Shown here one piece after another: positions 25,395-33,613 of a stretch of DNA of 37,289 nucleotides (position 1 is its first letter; each line of letters opens with the position of its first letter). The notes below the pieces were generated by a model. It worked only from the letters and a program-made list of their open reading frames with translations. It did no database searches and was not told the DNA's origin. The stretch spans positions 1 through 37,289 of the forward strand of contig DVKZ01000085.1 of the NCBI GenBank assembly GCA_018715775.1, read 5' to 3'. The position numbers and the translations under genes are program-made. The stretch is from Candidatus Fimousia stercorigallinarum. GTDB taxonomy: Bacteria; Bacillota; Clostridia; Lachnospirales; Lachnospiraceae.

Positions 25395-25447
25395 ATAAAA
25401 ATACCCTATCTTAGCTTTATTATAATTTATTATTTCTAAGATAGGGT
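25393..25447 (-). terminator. Terminator-like hairpin between the two PBP genes
   Basis: A perfect 12-bp stem (25447-25436 with 25414-25403) with a 21-nt loop is followed on the minus strand by ATTTTTAT. The 3' arm contains AGGG, the only ribosome site candidate for the SpoVD-like gene, so the hairpin could also hide that site. Confidence 0.65.
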
Positions 25448-25465
25448 TATGATCATTTCTTTTTT

Positions 25466-27328
25466 CTAATCAGCATCTTCCGGCTGATTTTCCTCAACAT
25501 TCATATACTGCAGAGAATCTTTAATAATATCTCTCGTCATTTCAACTGCCAGACGAGTATTAGACTGACTTCCTTTTTTAATCTCATCAATTGTAACATA
25601 GACCATCAGCTGCGGATCATCATATGGCGCGAATCCAATAAAGGATACAAGACGTTTATCAGTTCCACGCGGATATTTTTCTGCAGTTCCCGTCTTTCCG
25701 GCAATATCATATTCATCAATCTGAGCCACACGGGCAGTACCGGATTCTACAGTCTCCCGCATATAATTTCTGAGTTTTTCACTTGTTTCTTCACTGACTG
25801 TCTTTTTCACAAGTGTTTTACTGATATTTTTTTCTACATTTCCGTCACTATCCAAAATCTGTTTTACAACATGTGGCTGATAATAATATCCGCCATTGAT
25901 CACAGAACAGAATGCAGAACCGAGCTGGATCATCGTACACTGGAAACTCTGTCCAAAGGAGCTTGTTGCAAGATCCACGTCCGCCATATTTTCATCATGA
26001 AGAACATTTGATGCGCTTGCTTCTCCTGGAAGATCGATTCCTGTTTTGGATCCAAATCCGAATTCTCTCTGGTATTTTGCAAAATCTTCTGCACCCATTT
26101 TTTCTGCAATCTGCATCATCGCATCATTGCAGGACTGCGCGATCGTCGCTGAAAGAGAGATGGTTCCATGTACATGAGAACAACGGATCCTCGTTTTGGA
26201 AACAATTTGATAACCATTACATGTAAACATCTCATCCCCGGTTAATACTCCGGTTTCTAATCCCATTGCAACATTAAACGGTTTAAATGTGGAACCCGGT
26301 TCAAATGTGGAACTTACAATATAATTGCTCCAGATGGAACTATATGCATCTGATTTTTCCTGAGCCGTCATCTTTTTTAACTTCGACTTTTTAAAATATT
26401 TTTCCAGATTGTCCTCATTCATTGGATCTTCCAGATCATACGTTTTGGAGTTTGCCATCGCCAACACTTCCCCATTATTAGGGTTCATGACTAAAACAGA
26501 AGCGTTTTTGCTTCCGTATTCTTTTAAAAATCTTTTCAAATATTTTTCGGCGTATTTCTGAATATTCGTATCAAGAGTGGAAACGAGAGTCTTTCCGTTG
26601 ACTGCTTCTTCAATTGAGGTATCATATTCTAATTCTTCATTTAAATAGGTATATCTTCGTCCGTTTGTCCCCTTTAAAATAGAATTATAATACTGCTCCA
26701 TCCCGCCTACACCAATATCGCCATCAGAAACAAATCCAATTGCATGACAAGCAAGCGTATTATTCGGATAAACTCGTTCGTAAGATTCTTCAAGCCATAT
26801 CCCGTCTAAACTTTCTCCTTCTTCTGTATTCAGATACTTCTTTAAATCTTTGACTTCGTCATATGTCAGCTTCCCGCACAAAGTATCATAATAATATGAA
26901 TTCGAATTGCTCAAAGCTTTATCAATATTTTCCTGTGTTACATCCAGATACTTAAGCAGAGCACTCGTCACAAGCTTTTCATTATTCGTCTTTACTTCTT
27001 CGCCGGCATCATTTTTCGTACGAGTACCGATAATATTTTTTGGCTCTAAGATTACTTTATACAATTTTCTTGAAGTTGCGAGTACATTTCCATTTGTATC
27101 CAGAATATCTCCGCGCCGATAACTGATCTCGGTATTCATATATTGCTGCTGGGCAAGAACCGTTTTTTTATAACTGCCATGCTTAAAAATACCGAGATAA
27201 ATCATCTTTCCCATGATCATCAGCATTAACAGGAGCAAAACTCCCAATATCAAAATCAGACGCGCTCCCATATTGCTGGTGATCCTGCGATATGGTTTGA
27301 CTCTGCGTTTTCTTTTTCCCAAAATCAT
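25466..27328 (-). CDS. Class B penicillin-binding protein, FtsI/PBP2B-like
   Basis: About 620 residues. A basic N terminus and one membrane helix (about 22-46) precede the pedestal region (YRRGDILDTNGNVLATSRKLYKV) and transpeptidase domain with STFK (about 346-349), SCN (about 399-401) and a normal KTGTAEK (about 545-551). Septal class B transpeptidases act with FtsW. The place right after ftsL matches B. subtilis pbpB, though no PASTA domains follow. GTG 27331 and ATG 27328 are adjacent start choices; ATG is taken, with only a weak ribosome site (AGCAGG). It lies a few bases after ftsL and ends before a terminator-like hairpin. Confidence 0.9.
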   Translation of the reverse strand: MILGKRKRRVKPYRRITSNMGARLILILGVLLLLMLMIMGKMIYLGIFKHGSYKKTVLAQQQYMNTEISYRRGDILDTNGNVLATSRKLYKVILEPKNIIGTRTKNDAGEEVKTNNEKLVTSALLKYLDVTQENIDKALSNSNSYYYDTLCGKLTYDEVKDLKKYLNTEEGESLDGIWLEESYERVYPNNTLACHAIGFVSDGDIGVGGMEQYYNSILKGTNGRRYTYLNEELEYDTSIEEAVNGKTLVSTLDTNIQKYAEKYLKRFLKEYGSKNASVLVMNPNNGEVLAMANSKTYDLEDPMNEDNLEKYFKKSKLKKMTAQEKSDAYSSIWSNYIVSSTFEPGSTFKPFNVAMGLETGVLTGDEMFTCNGYQIVSKTRIRCSHVHGTISLSATIAQSCNDAMMQIAEKMGAEDFAKYQREFGFGSKTGIDLPGEASASNVLHDENMADVDLATSSFGQSFQCTMIQLGSAFCSVINGGYYYQPHVVKQILDSDGNVEKNISKTLVKKTVSEETSEKLRNYMRETVESGTARVAQIDEYDIAGKTGTAEKYPRGTDKRLVSFIGFAPYDDPQLMVYVTIDEIKKGSQSNTRLAVEMTRDIIKDSLQYMNVEENQPEDAD

Positions 27329-27337
27329 CACCTGCTT

Positions 27338-27790
27338 CTATTCAGGAATGGATTCATACTGTCTTACATAATCATTCTTTTCATTGCTGTATTTAATGAT
27401 ATGACTTTCTGATGGTTTCACCATTCCTAATTTTTCTTTTGCTGCTTTTTTGATCGCAGTTTCATCAATCTCTGAATTGATTTTTGCTTCCAGATCATCA
27501 TTTTCAATCTGAATCGTATTCAGATCCGTCTTTAATGCTGCAATATCTTTGCGCATCTGGTTATTGCCTGCATTCAAATACACATACGACAGGCATAAAA
27601 ATGCGATCAAAAGGACAGCAAGATACGTTCTTTTATTCTTCCATTCAATCTCAAAAGGAGTCTGAGAAGCCGCTCTTCTCCGTTTTTTTGTATTATGCTG
27701 TGGTTTTTTTGGCTGTGGCTGCTCCGGTGCCGGTTCTGTTGCACGGGCAGTATTGCCATAGATTAAGTTGTATCTTTCTTCCGTCGTCAT
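27338..27790 (-). CDS. ftsL: FtsL-like septum formation protein
   Basis: 150 residues. A proline- and lysine-rich cytoplasmic tail (about 15-55) leads to a single membrane helix (about 56-73; LAVLLIAFLCLSYVYL) and an extracytoplasmic coiled coil (about 74-115; NNQMRKDIAALKTDLNTIQIENDDLEAKI). The final part, AIKKAAKEKLGMVKPSESHIIKY, is typical of FtsL/DivIC-type septum initiators. These pair with FtsQ/DivIB and recruit the septal PBP. Sequence conservation in this family is low, so the name leans on architecture and on its place between rsmH and the PBP. AAGGGGTG precedes ATG 27790. Confidence 0.85.
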   Translation of the reverse strand: MTTEERYNLIYGNTARATEPAPEQPQPKKPQHNTKKRRRAASQTPFEIEWKNKRTYLAVLLIAFLCLSYVYLNAGNNQMRKDIAALKTDLNTIQIENDDLEAKINSEIDETAIKKAAKEKLGMVKPSESHIIKYSNEKNDYVRQYESIPE

Positions 27791-27803
27791 ATTCTTTCAC
27801 CCC

Positions 27804-28739
27804 TTAACACCGCTCAAATACACGAAGCTTTGAACTTTTTGATCTTTTATTATTATTTATCTCTTCTGCCTGCGGTACTACAGGCTTTCTTGTGATCACT
27901 TTCCCCTTGGGTTTTCTTCCACACGTACATACCGGAAAGGAAGGCGGGCAAATACATGGATTTTCATTCCTTTTATAGATTGTTTTTACAATCCGATCTT
28001 CCAGAGAGTGAAATGTAATAATACAAATCCTTCCCCCTTCATTGAGCAAGTCGATCATCGTATCCAGACTGTCATTGAGCACCTCCAATTCATGATTCAG
28101 TTCAATGCGGATCGCCTGAAATGTCTTTTTCGCCGGATGTCCGGATTTTGCCCTGATTTTTGCCGGAATCGCACGGTCGATCACCGCGATCAGCTGACCG
28201 GTCGTCTCAATGGGATGCTTGTCCCTTTCCATGACAATGTGCTTTGCAATATTTTTTGCAAATTTATCTTCTCCATAATCACGGATCATATGGAACAATT
28301 CCATCTCCGAATATTCATTAATAATATCCCTGGCTGTTTTACTCTGACGCTGATCCATCCGCATATCAAGCGGAACATCTTCCCGATAGGTAAACCCTCG
28401 TTCCGCGTTATCCAACTGATACGAAGAAACGCCGAGATCAAGAACAATACCATCGACTTTTTGAATGCCAAGATCTTGAAGCACCCGCTTCATATCTTTG
28501 TAATTACTCCTTACAATATCAACTTTGTCTTTAAACGGTGCCAGGCGCTTCCCTGCAGCTTCAATCGCAGCTGCATCCTGATCGATACCGACAAAATGTC
28601 CATGTTCACCAAGTCTTTTGCAGACTTCAAATGCATGTCCGCCTCCGCCCAGTGTTCCATCTACATAGATACCATCCGGTTTTACATTCAAATATTCAAT
28701 TGTCTCGTCTAATAATACTGACTGATGAATAAATTCCAT
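27804..28739 (-). CDS. rsmH: 16S rRNA (cytosine(1402)-N(4))-methyltransferase
   Basis: 311 residues (former name MraW). Methylates N4 of C1402 in the 16S rRNA P-site. It starts with [39 protein letters not shown], which carries the SAM motif [35 protein letters not shown] is the family signature, and [17 protein letters not shown] lies near the C terminus. A small cysteine cluster, [13 protein letters not shown], follows near residue 278, as in many homologues. It lies 18 nt after mraZ. Confidence 0.98.
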   Translation of the reverse strand: MEFIHQSVLLDETIEYLNVKPDGIYVDGTLGGGGHAFEVCKRLGEHGHFVGIDQDAAAIEAAGKRLAPFKDKVDIVRSNYKDMKRVLQDLGIQKVDGIVLDLGVSSYQLDNAERGFTYREDVPLDMRMDQRQSKTARDIINEYSEMELFHMIRDYGEDKFAKNIAKHIVMERDKHPIETTGQLIAVIDRAIPAKIRAKSGHPAKKTFQAIRIELNHELEVLNDSLDTMIDLLNEGGRICIITFHSLEDRIVKTIYKRNENPCICPPSFPVCTCGRKPKGKVITRKPVVPQAEEINNNKRSKSSKLRVFERC

Positions 28740-28757
28740 GATCTCTTCCCTGTATAT

Positions 28758-29192
28758 CTAAAAATTATATCCGAGTCCCTGAAGATTTGCAGCTATGGCA
28801 TCCATATCATCAAAAGAATTCATAGTATCCCACCGCTCTTTGCTCCAGATTTCCAGCTTATTCAGGCTCCCGGCAACAACAACATCTTTCTGTATATTTG
28901 CAAATTCCCGTAATGTCTGCGGAATCAAAATCCGTCCTTGTTTATCAAATTGTCCATTCGTTGCTCCGGTTGTGAAAAAACGTACAAACTGACGGGCATC
29001 TTTATTAAAAGTAACTGGAAGCTGGCGGAGCTTATTTTCAAATTCTTTCCATTCCATTTCCGGAAATAGAAAAAGACAACCATCCAATCCCCTTGTCAGA
29101 CAAAATTGATTGCCGAATTCTTCTCGAAACTTTGCCGGGATTATCAGCCTGCCTTTTGCATCTACTGTATGGCGATATTCGCTTGTAAACAT
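28758..29192 (-). CDS. mraZ: MraZ, transcriptional regulator of the dcw cluster
   Basis: 144 residues with two SpoVT/AbrB-like DNA-binding repeats: about 1-55 (MFTSEYRHTVDAKGRLIIPAKFREEFG) and about 75-125 (ATNGQFDKQGRILIPQTLREFANI). MraZ homologues bind short direct repeats ahead of their own operon and repress it. Here matching repeats lie between the promoter and the gene (29237-29275). It is the first gene of the cluster. The minus strand has AGGGAGCAGGTGATGTT before ATG 29192. Confidence 0.97.
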   Translation of the reverse strand: MFTSEYRHTVDAKGRLIIPAKFREEFGNQFCLTRGLDGCLFLFPEMEWKEFENKLRQLPVTFNKDARQFVRFFTTGATNGQFDKQGRILIPQTLREFANIQKDVVVAGSLNKLEIWSKERWDTMNSFDDMDAIAANLQGLGYNF

Positions 29193-29236
29193 AACATCAC
29201 CTGCTCCCTTGGGAATCGGAGGTTTCTCTGAATTGA

Positions 29237-29275
29237 TTCTCCACTCTTATGTAATTATCCCCCACTATTCCCCAC
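29237..29275 (-). promoter_or_regulatory. Putative MraZ boxes upstream of mraZ
   Basis: The minus strand has three related repeats: GTGGGGA (29275-29269), GTGGGGGAT (29265-29257) and GTGGAGAA (29244-29237). They start 10 and 21 nt apart, on one face of the helix. E. coli MraZ is known to bind TGGGN repeats with about 10-nt periodicity. They lie just downstream of the -10, fitting autorepression. Confidence 0.7.
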
Positions 29276-29289
29276 CAACTTACTCTTTC

Positions 29290-29318
29290 ATTGTAGATGA
29301 TGCTGTATAAAAATGCAA
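29290..29318 (-). promoter_or_regulatory. Promoter of the dcw cluster (PmraZ)
   Basis: The minus strand has TTGCAT (29318-29313), 17-nt spacer, TACAAT (29295-29290), about 98 nt before mraZ. The repeats bound by MraZ should start roughly 15 nt downstream of the -10. Confidence 0.7.
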
Positions 29319-29391
29319 GGCTAAACTTTTATAAAAATGGATTTTTAAAAAAGTTATCCATAAAATAGAAAATGTTTCCTTTCTTTTCGAC

Positions 29392-29433
29392 AAAAAAAAG
29401 ATTTTAACAAAAAAATTTGCTAAAATCTTTTTT
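29392..29433 (-). terminator. Terminator after lgt
   Basis: An AT-rich stem (29393-29409 with 29418-29433, one G-U) with an 8-nt loop; the minus strand continues in a long T run. The plus strand also has a T run, but no plus-strand gene ends here. The rest of 29319-29391 is AT-rich with nothing else recognised. Confidence 0.75.
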
Positions 29434-29449
29434 CTGTTCCAATCAAATT

Positions 29450-30313
29450 TTAATTATGTGCCCGTATTTTACGATTTTTTATCATCCAGACAATCCCAAG
29501 CACTACTAAAATCAAAGCCAGCATCTGGGAAACGCGGATTCCAGTTCCCATAAAGTAAAGAGAGTCTGTACGAAGTCCTTCGATCAGAAATCGTCCTGAG
29601 CCATATCCGATAAAATAAACAGCCAGCATTTGCCCATCCCACTTTTTCCGTTTACGGAACCATAAAAGAAACAATAATACCCCTATATTCCACAGACATT
29701 CATATAAAAATGTCGGATGTACCTGAATATAGGACTGATTCCCCACAGTGACCAAATGTTCATACACGCCGGAAGCAGCCAAATCCGCAATTCTTCCGTC
29801 ATGGAAATAACTCAGGGGAATCTGCATTGCAAACAGGCCATCCGTATATCCTCCAAACGCTTCCCGGTTGAAGAAATTTCCCCATCTTCCAAAAATCTGC
29901 CCGATCAGTAACCCCATCACCGCTGTATCTGCCATCAACAATGGAGAATATTTCCGGACCTTACAAAAAATAACCAACATTAACAAGGCAGCTAAAATTC
30001 CGCCGTAAATTGCCAACCCGCCATTTCTTGTCAATAAAATCTCATTTAAATGATCCTTATAATAGTCCCAGGAGAAGACTACATAATACAGTCTTGCTCC
30101 AACAATTGCCGGAATCACCATCGTCAGCAGATAATCAAGATAAATCTCCGGATCCTGCCCCGTCCTCCTAGCTTCACGCTGAGCAACCAACAGTCCTGCT
30201 AAAAATCCAACTGCAATGATCATTCCATAAAATTTGATCTCAAATCCAAATATGGTAATTCCTGTTCCTACATTTGAAAAAACAAGATTCAGATTTGGAA
30301 ACCGAATATCCAT
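29450..30313 (-). CDS. lgt: Prolipoprotein diacylglyceryl transferase
   Basis: 287 residues, seven predicted membrane helices. Transfers diacylglyceryl from phosphatidylglycerol to the lipobox cysteine of prolipoproteins, for example the binding lipoprotein at 14735-15571. The Lgt signature GQIFGRWGNFFNREAFGG lies at about residues 138-155, with RNGGLAIYGGILAAL before it and HPTFLYECLWNIG and GYGSGRFLIEGLRTD after it. AAGGGTGATG precedes ATG 30313. It is a single-gene unit divergent from ychF, and the promoters overlap. Confidence 0.97.
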   Translation of the reverse strand: MDIRFPNLNLVFSNVGTGITIFGFEIKFYGMIIAVGFLAGLLVAQREARRTGQDPEIYLDYLLTMVIPAIVGARLYYVVFSWDYYKDHLNEILLTRNGGLAIYGGILAALLMLVIFCKVRKYSPLLMADTAVMGLLIGQIFGRWGNFFNREAFGGYTDGLFAMQIPLSYFHDGRIADLAASGVYEHLVTVGNQSYIQVHPTFLYECLWNIGVLLFLLWFRKRKKWDGQMLAVYFIGYGSGRFLIEGLRTDSLYFMGTGIRVSQMLALILVVLGIVWMIKNRKIRAHN

Positions 30314-30359
30314 CCTTCATCACCCTTTTCATTTTTTGATAACATCTTCTTTACGTAAT

Positions 30360-30388
30360 AGTTTATCGATTCTCTTTTCGCTTGTCAA
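30360..30388 (-). promoter_or_regulatory. Promoter of lgt
   Basis: The minus strand has an exact TTGACA (30388-30383), 17-nt spacer, TAAACT (30365-30360). Its -35 overlaps that of the ychF promoter on the other strand. Confidence 0.7.
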
Positions 30389-30411
30389 TTCTGTACTCTA
30401 TGTGATACACT
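30382..30411 (+). promoter_or_regulatory. Promoter of ychF
   Basis: TTGTCA (30382-30387), 18-nt spacer ending in TGA (extended -10), TACACT (30406-30411), about 75 nt before the start. Confidence 0.6.
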
Positions 30412-30486
30412 TAAAATCAGTATGACTTTATGTCATTTCATAGCGATAGAAATAAAAGGATAGAAATAAAAGGAAGGATGATTACC

Positions 30487-31584
30487 ATGAAATTAGGAAT
30501 CGTAGGTTTGCCTAATGTAGGTAAAAGTACGTTATTCAACTCTCTAACAAAAGCTGGTGCAGAATCTGCCAATTACCCGTTCTGTACGATTGATCCAAAC
30601 GTCGGAATTGTAGCTGTCCCGGATGAACGCTTAAACAAATTAGATGAAATGTATCACTCAAAAAAAGTAGTTCCTGCAGTAATTGAATTTGTTGATATTG
30701 CAGGTCTAGTAAAGGGTGCCTCCAAAGGTGAAGGACTCGGAAACCAGTTTTTATCTAATATCCGCGAAGTTGATGCGATCGTTCACGTTGTCCGCTGCTT
30801 CGAGAATGAGAATATCGTTCATGTAGACGGCTCAATCAATCCTCTCAGGGACATTGAAACGATCAACTTTGAACTGATTTTTTCGGATATTGAATTATTA
30901 GAGAGAAGAATCGCAAAGTCTTCCCGTGGGGCAAAAAATGATAAAGCGCTCGCACAGGAAGTAGAATTTTTAACGAAAGTAAAAGAACATCTCGAAGATG
31001 GAAAACTTGCAAAAACATTTGAAGTCGATGATGAAGATTTACAGGCTGTTTTGGATTCTTGCAATCTGCTTACGACAAAACCTGTGATCTTTGCTGCAAA
31101 CGTTGATGAAGATAACCTGGAAGACGACGGTGCATCTAATCCGTTTGTTGCTGAAGTGCGGGAATACGCTAAAGAAATGCAGGCGGAAGTTTTCTGCGTA
31201 TGTGCACAGATCGAACAAGAAATTTCCGAACTGGATGACGATGAAAGAAAAGAATTTCTTCAGGATCTCGGATTAAAAGAATCCGGTCTTGAAAAATTGA
31301 TTCGCGCAAGTTATTCCCTTCTCGGTCTGATCAGCTACCTGACAGCAGGAGAACCGGAAGTGCGTGCGTGGACGATCAAAAAAGGAACAAAAGCGCCACA
31401 GGCTGCCGGAAAGATCCACAGCGATTTTGAACGAGGATTTATCAAAGCGGAAATTGTTGCTTATGATGATTTGATGGCCTGCGGAAGCATGACTGCTGCA
31501 AGAGAAAAAGGTCTTGTCCGTCAGGAGGGAAAAGACTATGTCATGCAAGACGGCGATGTAACTTTATTTAAATTTAATGTTTAA
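30487..31584 (+). CDS. ychF: Redox-regulated ATPase/GTPase YchF (Obg family)
   Basis: 365 residues, the usual length. The N-terminal G domain has the P-loop [14 protein letters not shown] (residues 4-17), the switch and G3 region [24 protein letters not shown], and the NxxE-like site of the atypical G4 that gives ATP preference in this family. A coiled-coil insertion (about 130-200) and a C-terminal TGS domain follow ([39 protein letters not shown]). YchF associates with ribosomes and stress responses. ATG 30487 is chosen because GGAAGGA lies 8 nt upstream and it matches the family N terminus. It ends just before the terminator of the glnA operon, which is convergent. Confidence 0.97.
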   Translation: MKLGIVGLPNVGKSTLFNSLTKAGAESANYPFCTIDPNVGIVAVPDERLNKLDEMYHSKKVVPAVIEFVDIAGLVKGASKGEGLGNQFLSNIREVDAIVHVVRCFENENIVHVDGSINPLRDIETINFELIFSDIELLERRIAKSSRGAKNDKALAQEVEFLTKVKEHLEDGKLAKTFEVDDEDLQAVLDSCNLLTTKPVIFAANVDEDNLEDDGASNPFVAEVREYAKEMQAEVFCVCAQIEQEISELDDDERKEFLQDLGLKESGLEKLIRASYSLLGLISYLTAGEPEVRAWTIKKGTKAPQAAGKIHSDFERGFIKAEIVAYDDLMACGSMTAAREKGLVRQEGKDYVMQDGDVTLFKFNV

Positions 31585-31629
31585 ACAAAAAACACACTGC
31601 ATCGGATTCCTGCTCCTTTGCAGTGTGTT
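31578..31629 (-). terminator. Terminator of the carAB-glnA-ANTAR operon
   Basis: An 11-bp perfect stem AACACACTGCA/TGCAGTGTGTT (31591-31601 with 31619-31629) with a 17-nt loop. The minus strand goes on TTTTTTGTTT, so it serves the leftward operon; on the plus strand the T tract is poor. Confidence 0.8.
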
Positions 31630-31636
31630 AACGATT

Positions 31637-32185
31637 TTAATAACTTTCTATAATGAGTTTTGCAGTCTCGACCAGGCTCATTCCACTATCCATACTACAT
31701 TTCTGGAGATAGCTGTGCGCATCCGCTTCGGTCAGACAGTTGTTTTGTATCAACAAAGCTTTTGCTGATTCAATCAGTGCCTTCTCTTCCGGCGATCGTT
31801 CCCGTATTTTCCTTTTGCGTTTTTTCTTTCGTGCAGAGATCTTTGAAAGAATAATCTGTACCTGTTCTGCTAATTCATATACTTTGATCGGCATCGCCAT
31901 ACATGTAATATTATCACTTCTCGGAACTTCTTCCAGATAAGTTCTCGATGCGACCAGTAACATTTCAAATCCTTCCGTCATATATTCTCGAAGTTCCATA
32001 TACATCATTCGATCCGAATATTTGTATCCACAGACGATCACACCTTCTTCCAGATCATTAAAACGGCTGATCACCTGACTGCCGGCAGTGCAAACTGCCG
32101 TCACATCGATACCGTTCCGTACCAAAATATTCCGAATATTTTTCGCATCACTCGATTTTGGAAACAGCACGATAATATTGATCAT
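31637..32185 (-). CDS. ANTAR-domain RNA-binding antitermination regulator with degenerate receiver
   Basis: 182 residues. The C-terminal ANTAR domain (about 125-182; RSPEEKALIESAKALLIQNNCLTEADAHSYLQKCSMDSGMSLVETAKLIIESY) binds RNA hairpins and blocks terminators in other systems. The N-terminal half is a receiver-like fold, but the phosphoacceptor site is missing: the strand reads GVIVCGYKYSD where a receiver has an acidic D. It is unlikely to be phosphorylated by a kinase. A very basic linker, KKKRKRKIRER, joins the halves. In Clostridia such proteins often sit by glnA and respond to nitrogen. It follows glnA by 33 nt, with GGAGG 7 nt before ATG 32185. No ANTAR RNA target was found in the visible leader. 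Confidence 0.88.
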   Translation of the reverse strand: MINIIVLFPKSSDAKNIRNILVRNGIDVTAVCTAGSQVISRFNDLEEGVIVCGYKYSDRMMYMELREYMTEGFEMLLVASRTYLEEVPRSDNITCMAMPIKVYELAEQVQIILSKISARKKKRKRKIRERSPEEKALIESAKALLIQNNCLTEADAHSYLQKCSMDSGMSLVETAKLIIESY

Positions 32186-32218
32186 CCTCCCACCTCCGGT
32201 TTTTCATATACATAGATG

Positions 32219-33550
32219 TCAGATTTTGTACAAATATTCATTAATTTCCCAGTCAGTCACCTGACTCTGATAAGAATGCCACTCTCTTCCTTTTGCACTG
32301 ATATATTTTTCAAAAATATGTTCTCCCAGTACTTCTTTCATAAACTCAGAATCACGGAATGCACGGATAGACTCTCTCATATCTCTCGGAAGAGACTGAA
32401 TGCCTTTTGCCTCTTTTTCTTCCCGTGTCAACTGATACGTATTCCCCTCAAAATGCAGCGTTGGCTCTATCTTCTCCTCAATTCCGGCCAGACCGGCTGC
32501 CAGGCAGACTGCAAGAGCAAGATATGGATTTGCTGCCGCATCTGGTGAACGAAGTTCCACTCTTGTGCCAACCCCTCTTGCTGCCGGAATGCGGATCAGC
32601 GGGCTTCGGTTACATGTCGACCATGTAATGTCAATCGGTGCTTCATATCCCGGAACAAGCCTCTTATAAGAATTGATCAGAGGATTCATGATCAATGTCA
32701 TTTCCGGTGCATAACGAAGCAGCCCTGCCAAAAAATGATATCCTTCCTGGCTGATTCCCAGATGCCCTTTCGAATCTGCGAAAATATTTTTTCCATTTCT
32801 CCATAATGACATATTCAGATGCATACCGGAACCATCCACATCAGAAATCGGTTTCGGCATAAAACTTGCATATAATCCATGCCGCTTTGCAATGGATTTT
32901 ACAACAAGTTTAAACGTCATGATATTATCTGCCGTTTTTAAAGCATTTGCATATAAAAGGTCAATTTCATGCTGTGCCGGTGCAACTTCATGATGGGATG
33001 CTTCAATGTCAAATCCCATTTCCTCAAGGGTTAGAACAATATCTCTGCGGGCATTTTCGCCGAGATCGAGAGGGGCAACATCGAAATATCCTGCCTTTTC
33101 ATGTGTTACTGTTGTCGGTCTTCCTTCCTCATCCGTGTGGAACAAGAAAAATTCCAGTTCCGGTCCAACACAGAAATTATATCCCATGCTTACTGCTTTC
33201 CGCAGCACACGTTTTAATACTCCACGCGGATCCCCCTGGAACGGTACACCGTCCGGGCGGTATACATCGCAGATCAGACGGGCAACTCTTCCACTCGAAG
33301 ATCTCCATGTAAAAATACTAAATGTATCCAGATCCGGGTATAAATACATATCCGATTCATCAATTCGAACAAATCCGTCCACGGAGGATCCGTCAAACAT
33401 ACATTTATTATCCAACGCTTTTTCCAATTGTTTTGCTGTAATCGCAACATTTTTCAGTGTTCCGAATACATCGGTAAACTGAAGCCGAATAAATTCAACA
33501 TTATTTTCTTCTACAAGACGGATAATGTCCTGCTTGGTATAATGAGACAT
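32219..33550 (-). CDS. glnA: Glutamine synthetase, type I
   Basis: 443 residues, the size of Firmicutes GS-I-alpha. Makes glutamine from glutamate, ammonia and ATP. Motifs: MFDGSSVDGFVRIDESDMYLYPD, GPELEFFLF, HHEVAPAQHEID, the glycine-rich DGSGMHLNMSLW, and NRSPLIRIPAARGVGTRVELRSPDAAANPYLA. No adenylylation-site insertion typical of GS-I-beta is seen. A TTG two codons upstream exists, but GAAAGGAG is 7 nt before ATG 33550, so ATG is chosen. It follows carB with a strong hairpin in the gap and precedes the ANTAR regulator. The glutamine it makes is the nitrogen donor for CarAB encoded upstream. Confidence 0.97.
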   Translation of the reverse strand: MSHYTKQDIIRLVEENNVEFIRLQFTDVFGTLKNVAITAKQLEKALDNKCMFDGSSVDGFVRIDESDMYLYPDLDTFSIFTWRSSSGRVARLICDVYRPDGVPFQGDPRGVLKRVLRKAVSMGYNFCVGPELEFFLFHTDEEGRPTTVTHEKAGYFDVAPLDLGENARRDIVLTLEEMGFDIEASHHEVAPAQHEIDLLYANALKTADNIMTFKLVVKSIAKRHGLYASFMPKPISDVDGSGMHLNMSLWRNGKNIFADSKGHLGISQEGYHFLAGLLRYAPEMTLIMNPLINSYKRLVPGYEAPIDITWSTCNRSPLIRIPAARGVGTRVELRSPDAAANPYLALAVCLAAGLAGIEEKIEPTLHFEGNTYQLTREEKEAKGIQSLPRDMRESIRAFRDSEFMKEVLGEHIFEKYISAKGREWHSYQSQVTDWEINEYLYKI

Positions 33551-33565
33551 AGTCAAACTCCTTTC

Positions 33566-33605
33566 CTGATCTCCAGCGGCAGCGTTTTTTACGCTGCCGG
33601 ATCAG
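33566..33605 (-). other. Stem-loop between carB and glnA
   Basis: Inner 8-bp GC-rich stem GGCAGCGT/ACGCTGCC (33578-33585 with 33591-33598) with a 5-nt loop and an outer CTGATC/GATCAG pairing (33566-33571 with 33600-33605). The minus strand has no T tract after it. It ends just before the glnA ribosome site, so it may be an RNA-processing or stability element. Confidence 0.55.
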
Positions 33606-33613
33606 AGTATTTT

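Noticed and set aside
23688..27328. Duplication of one PBP gene
   Set aside because: The two PBPs differ throughout and in the third motif (KTA against KTG). They occupy the pbpB and spoVD positions of the known cluster order, so they are long-diverged paralogues rather than a recent duplication.
33566..33605. ANTAR-type hexaloop RNA target before glnA
   Set aside because: The single hairpin can be drawn with a 6-nt loop, but the loop is TAAAAA, lacking the A1/G4 pattern. There is no second hairpin and no terminator to control.
33571..33605. Plus-strand terminator near the carB 3' end
   Set aside because: The plus strand does have a T run after the hairpin, but no plus-strand gene is upstream of it and carB/glnA run the other way.
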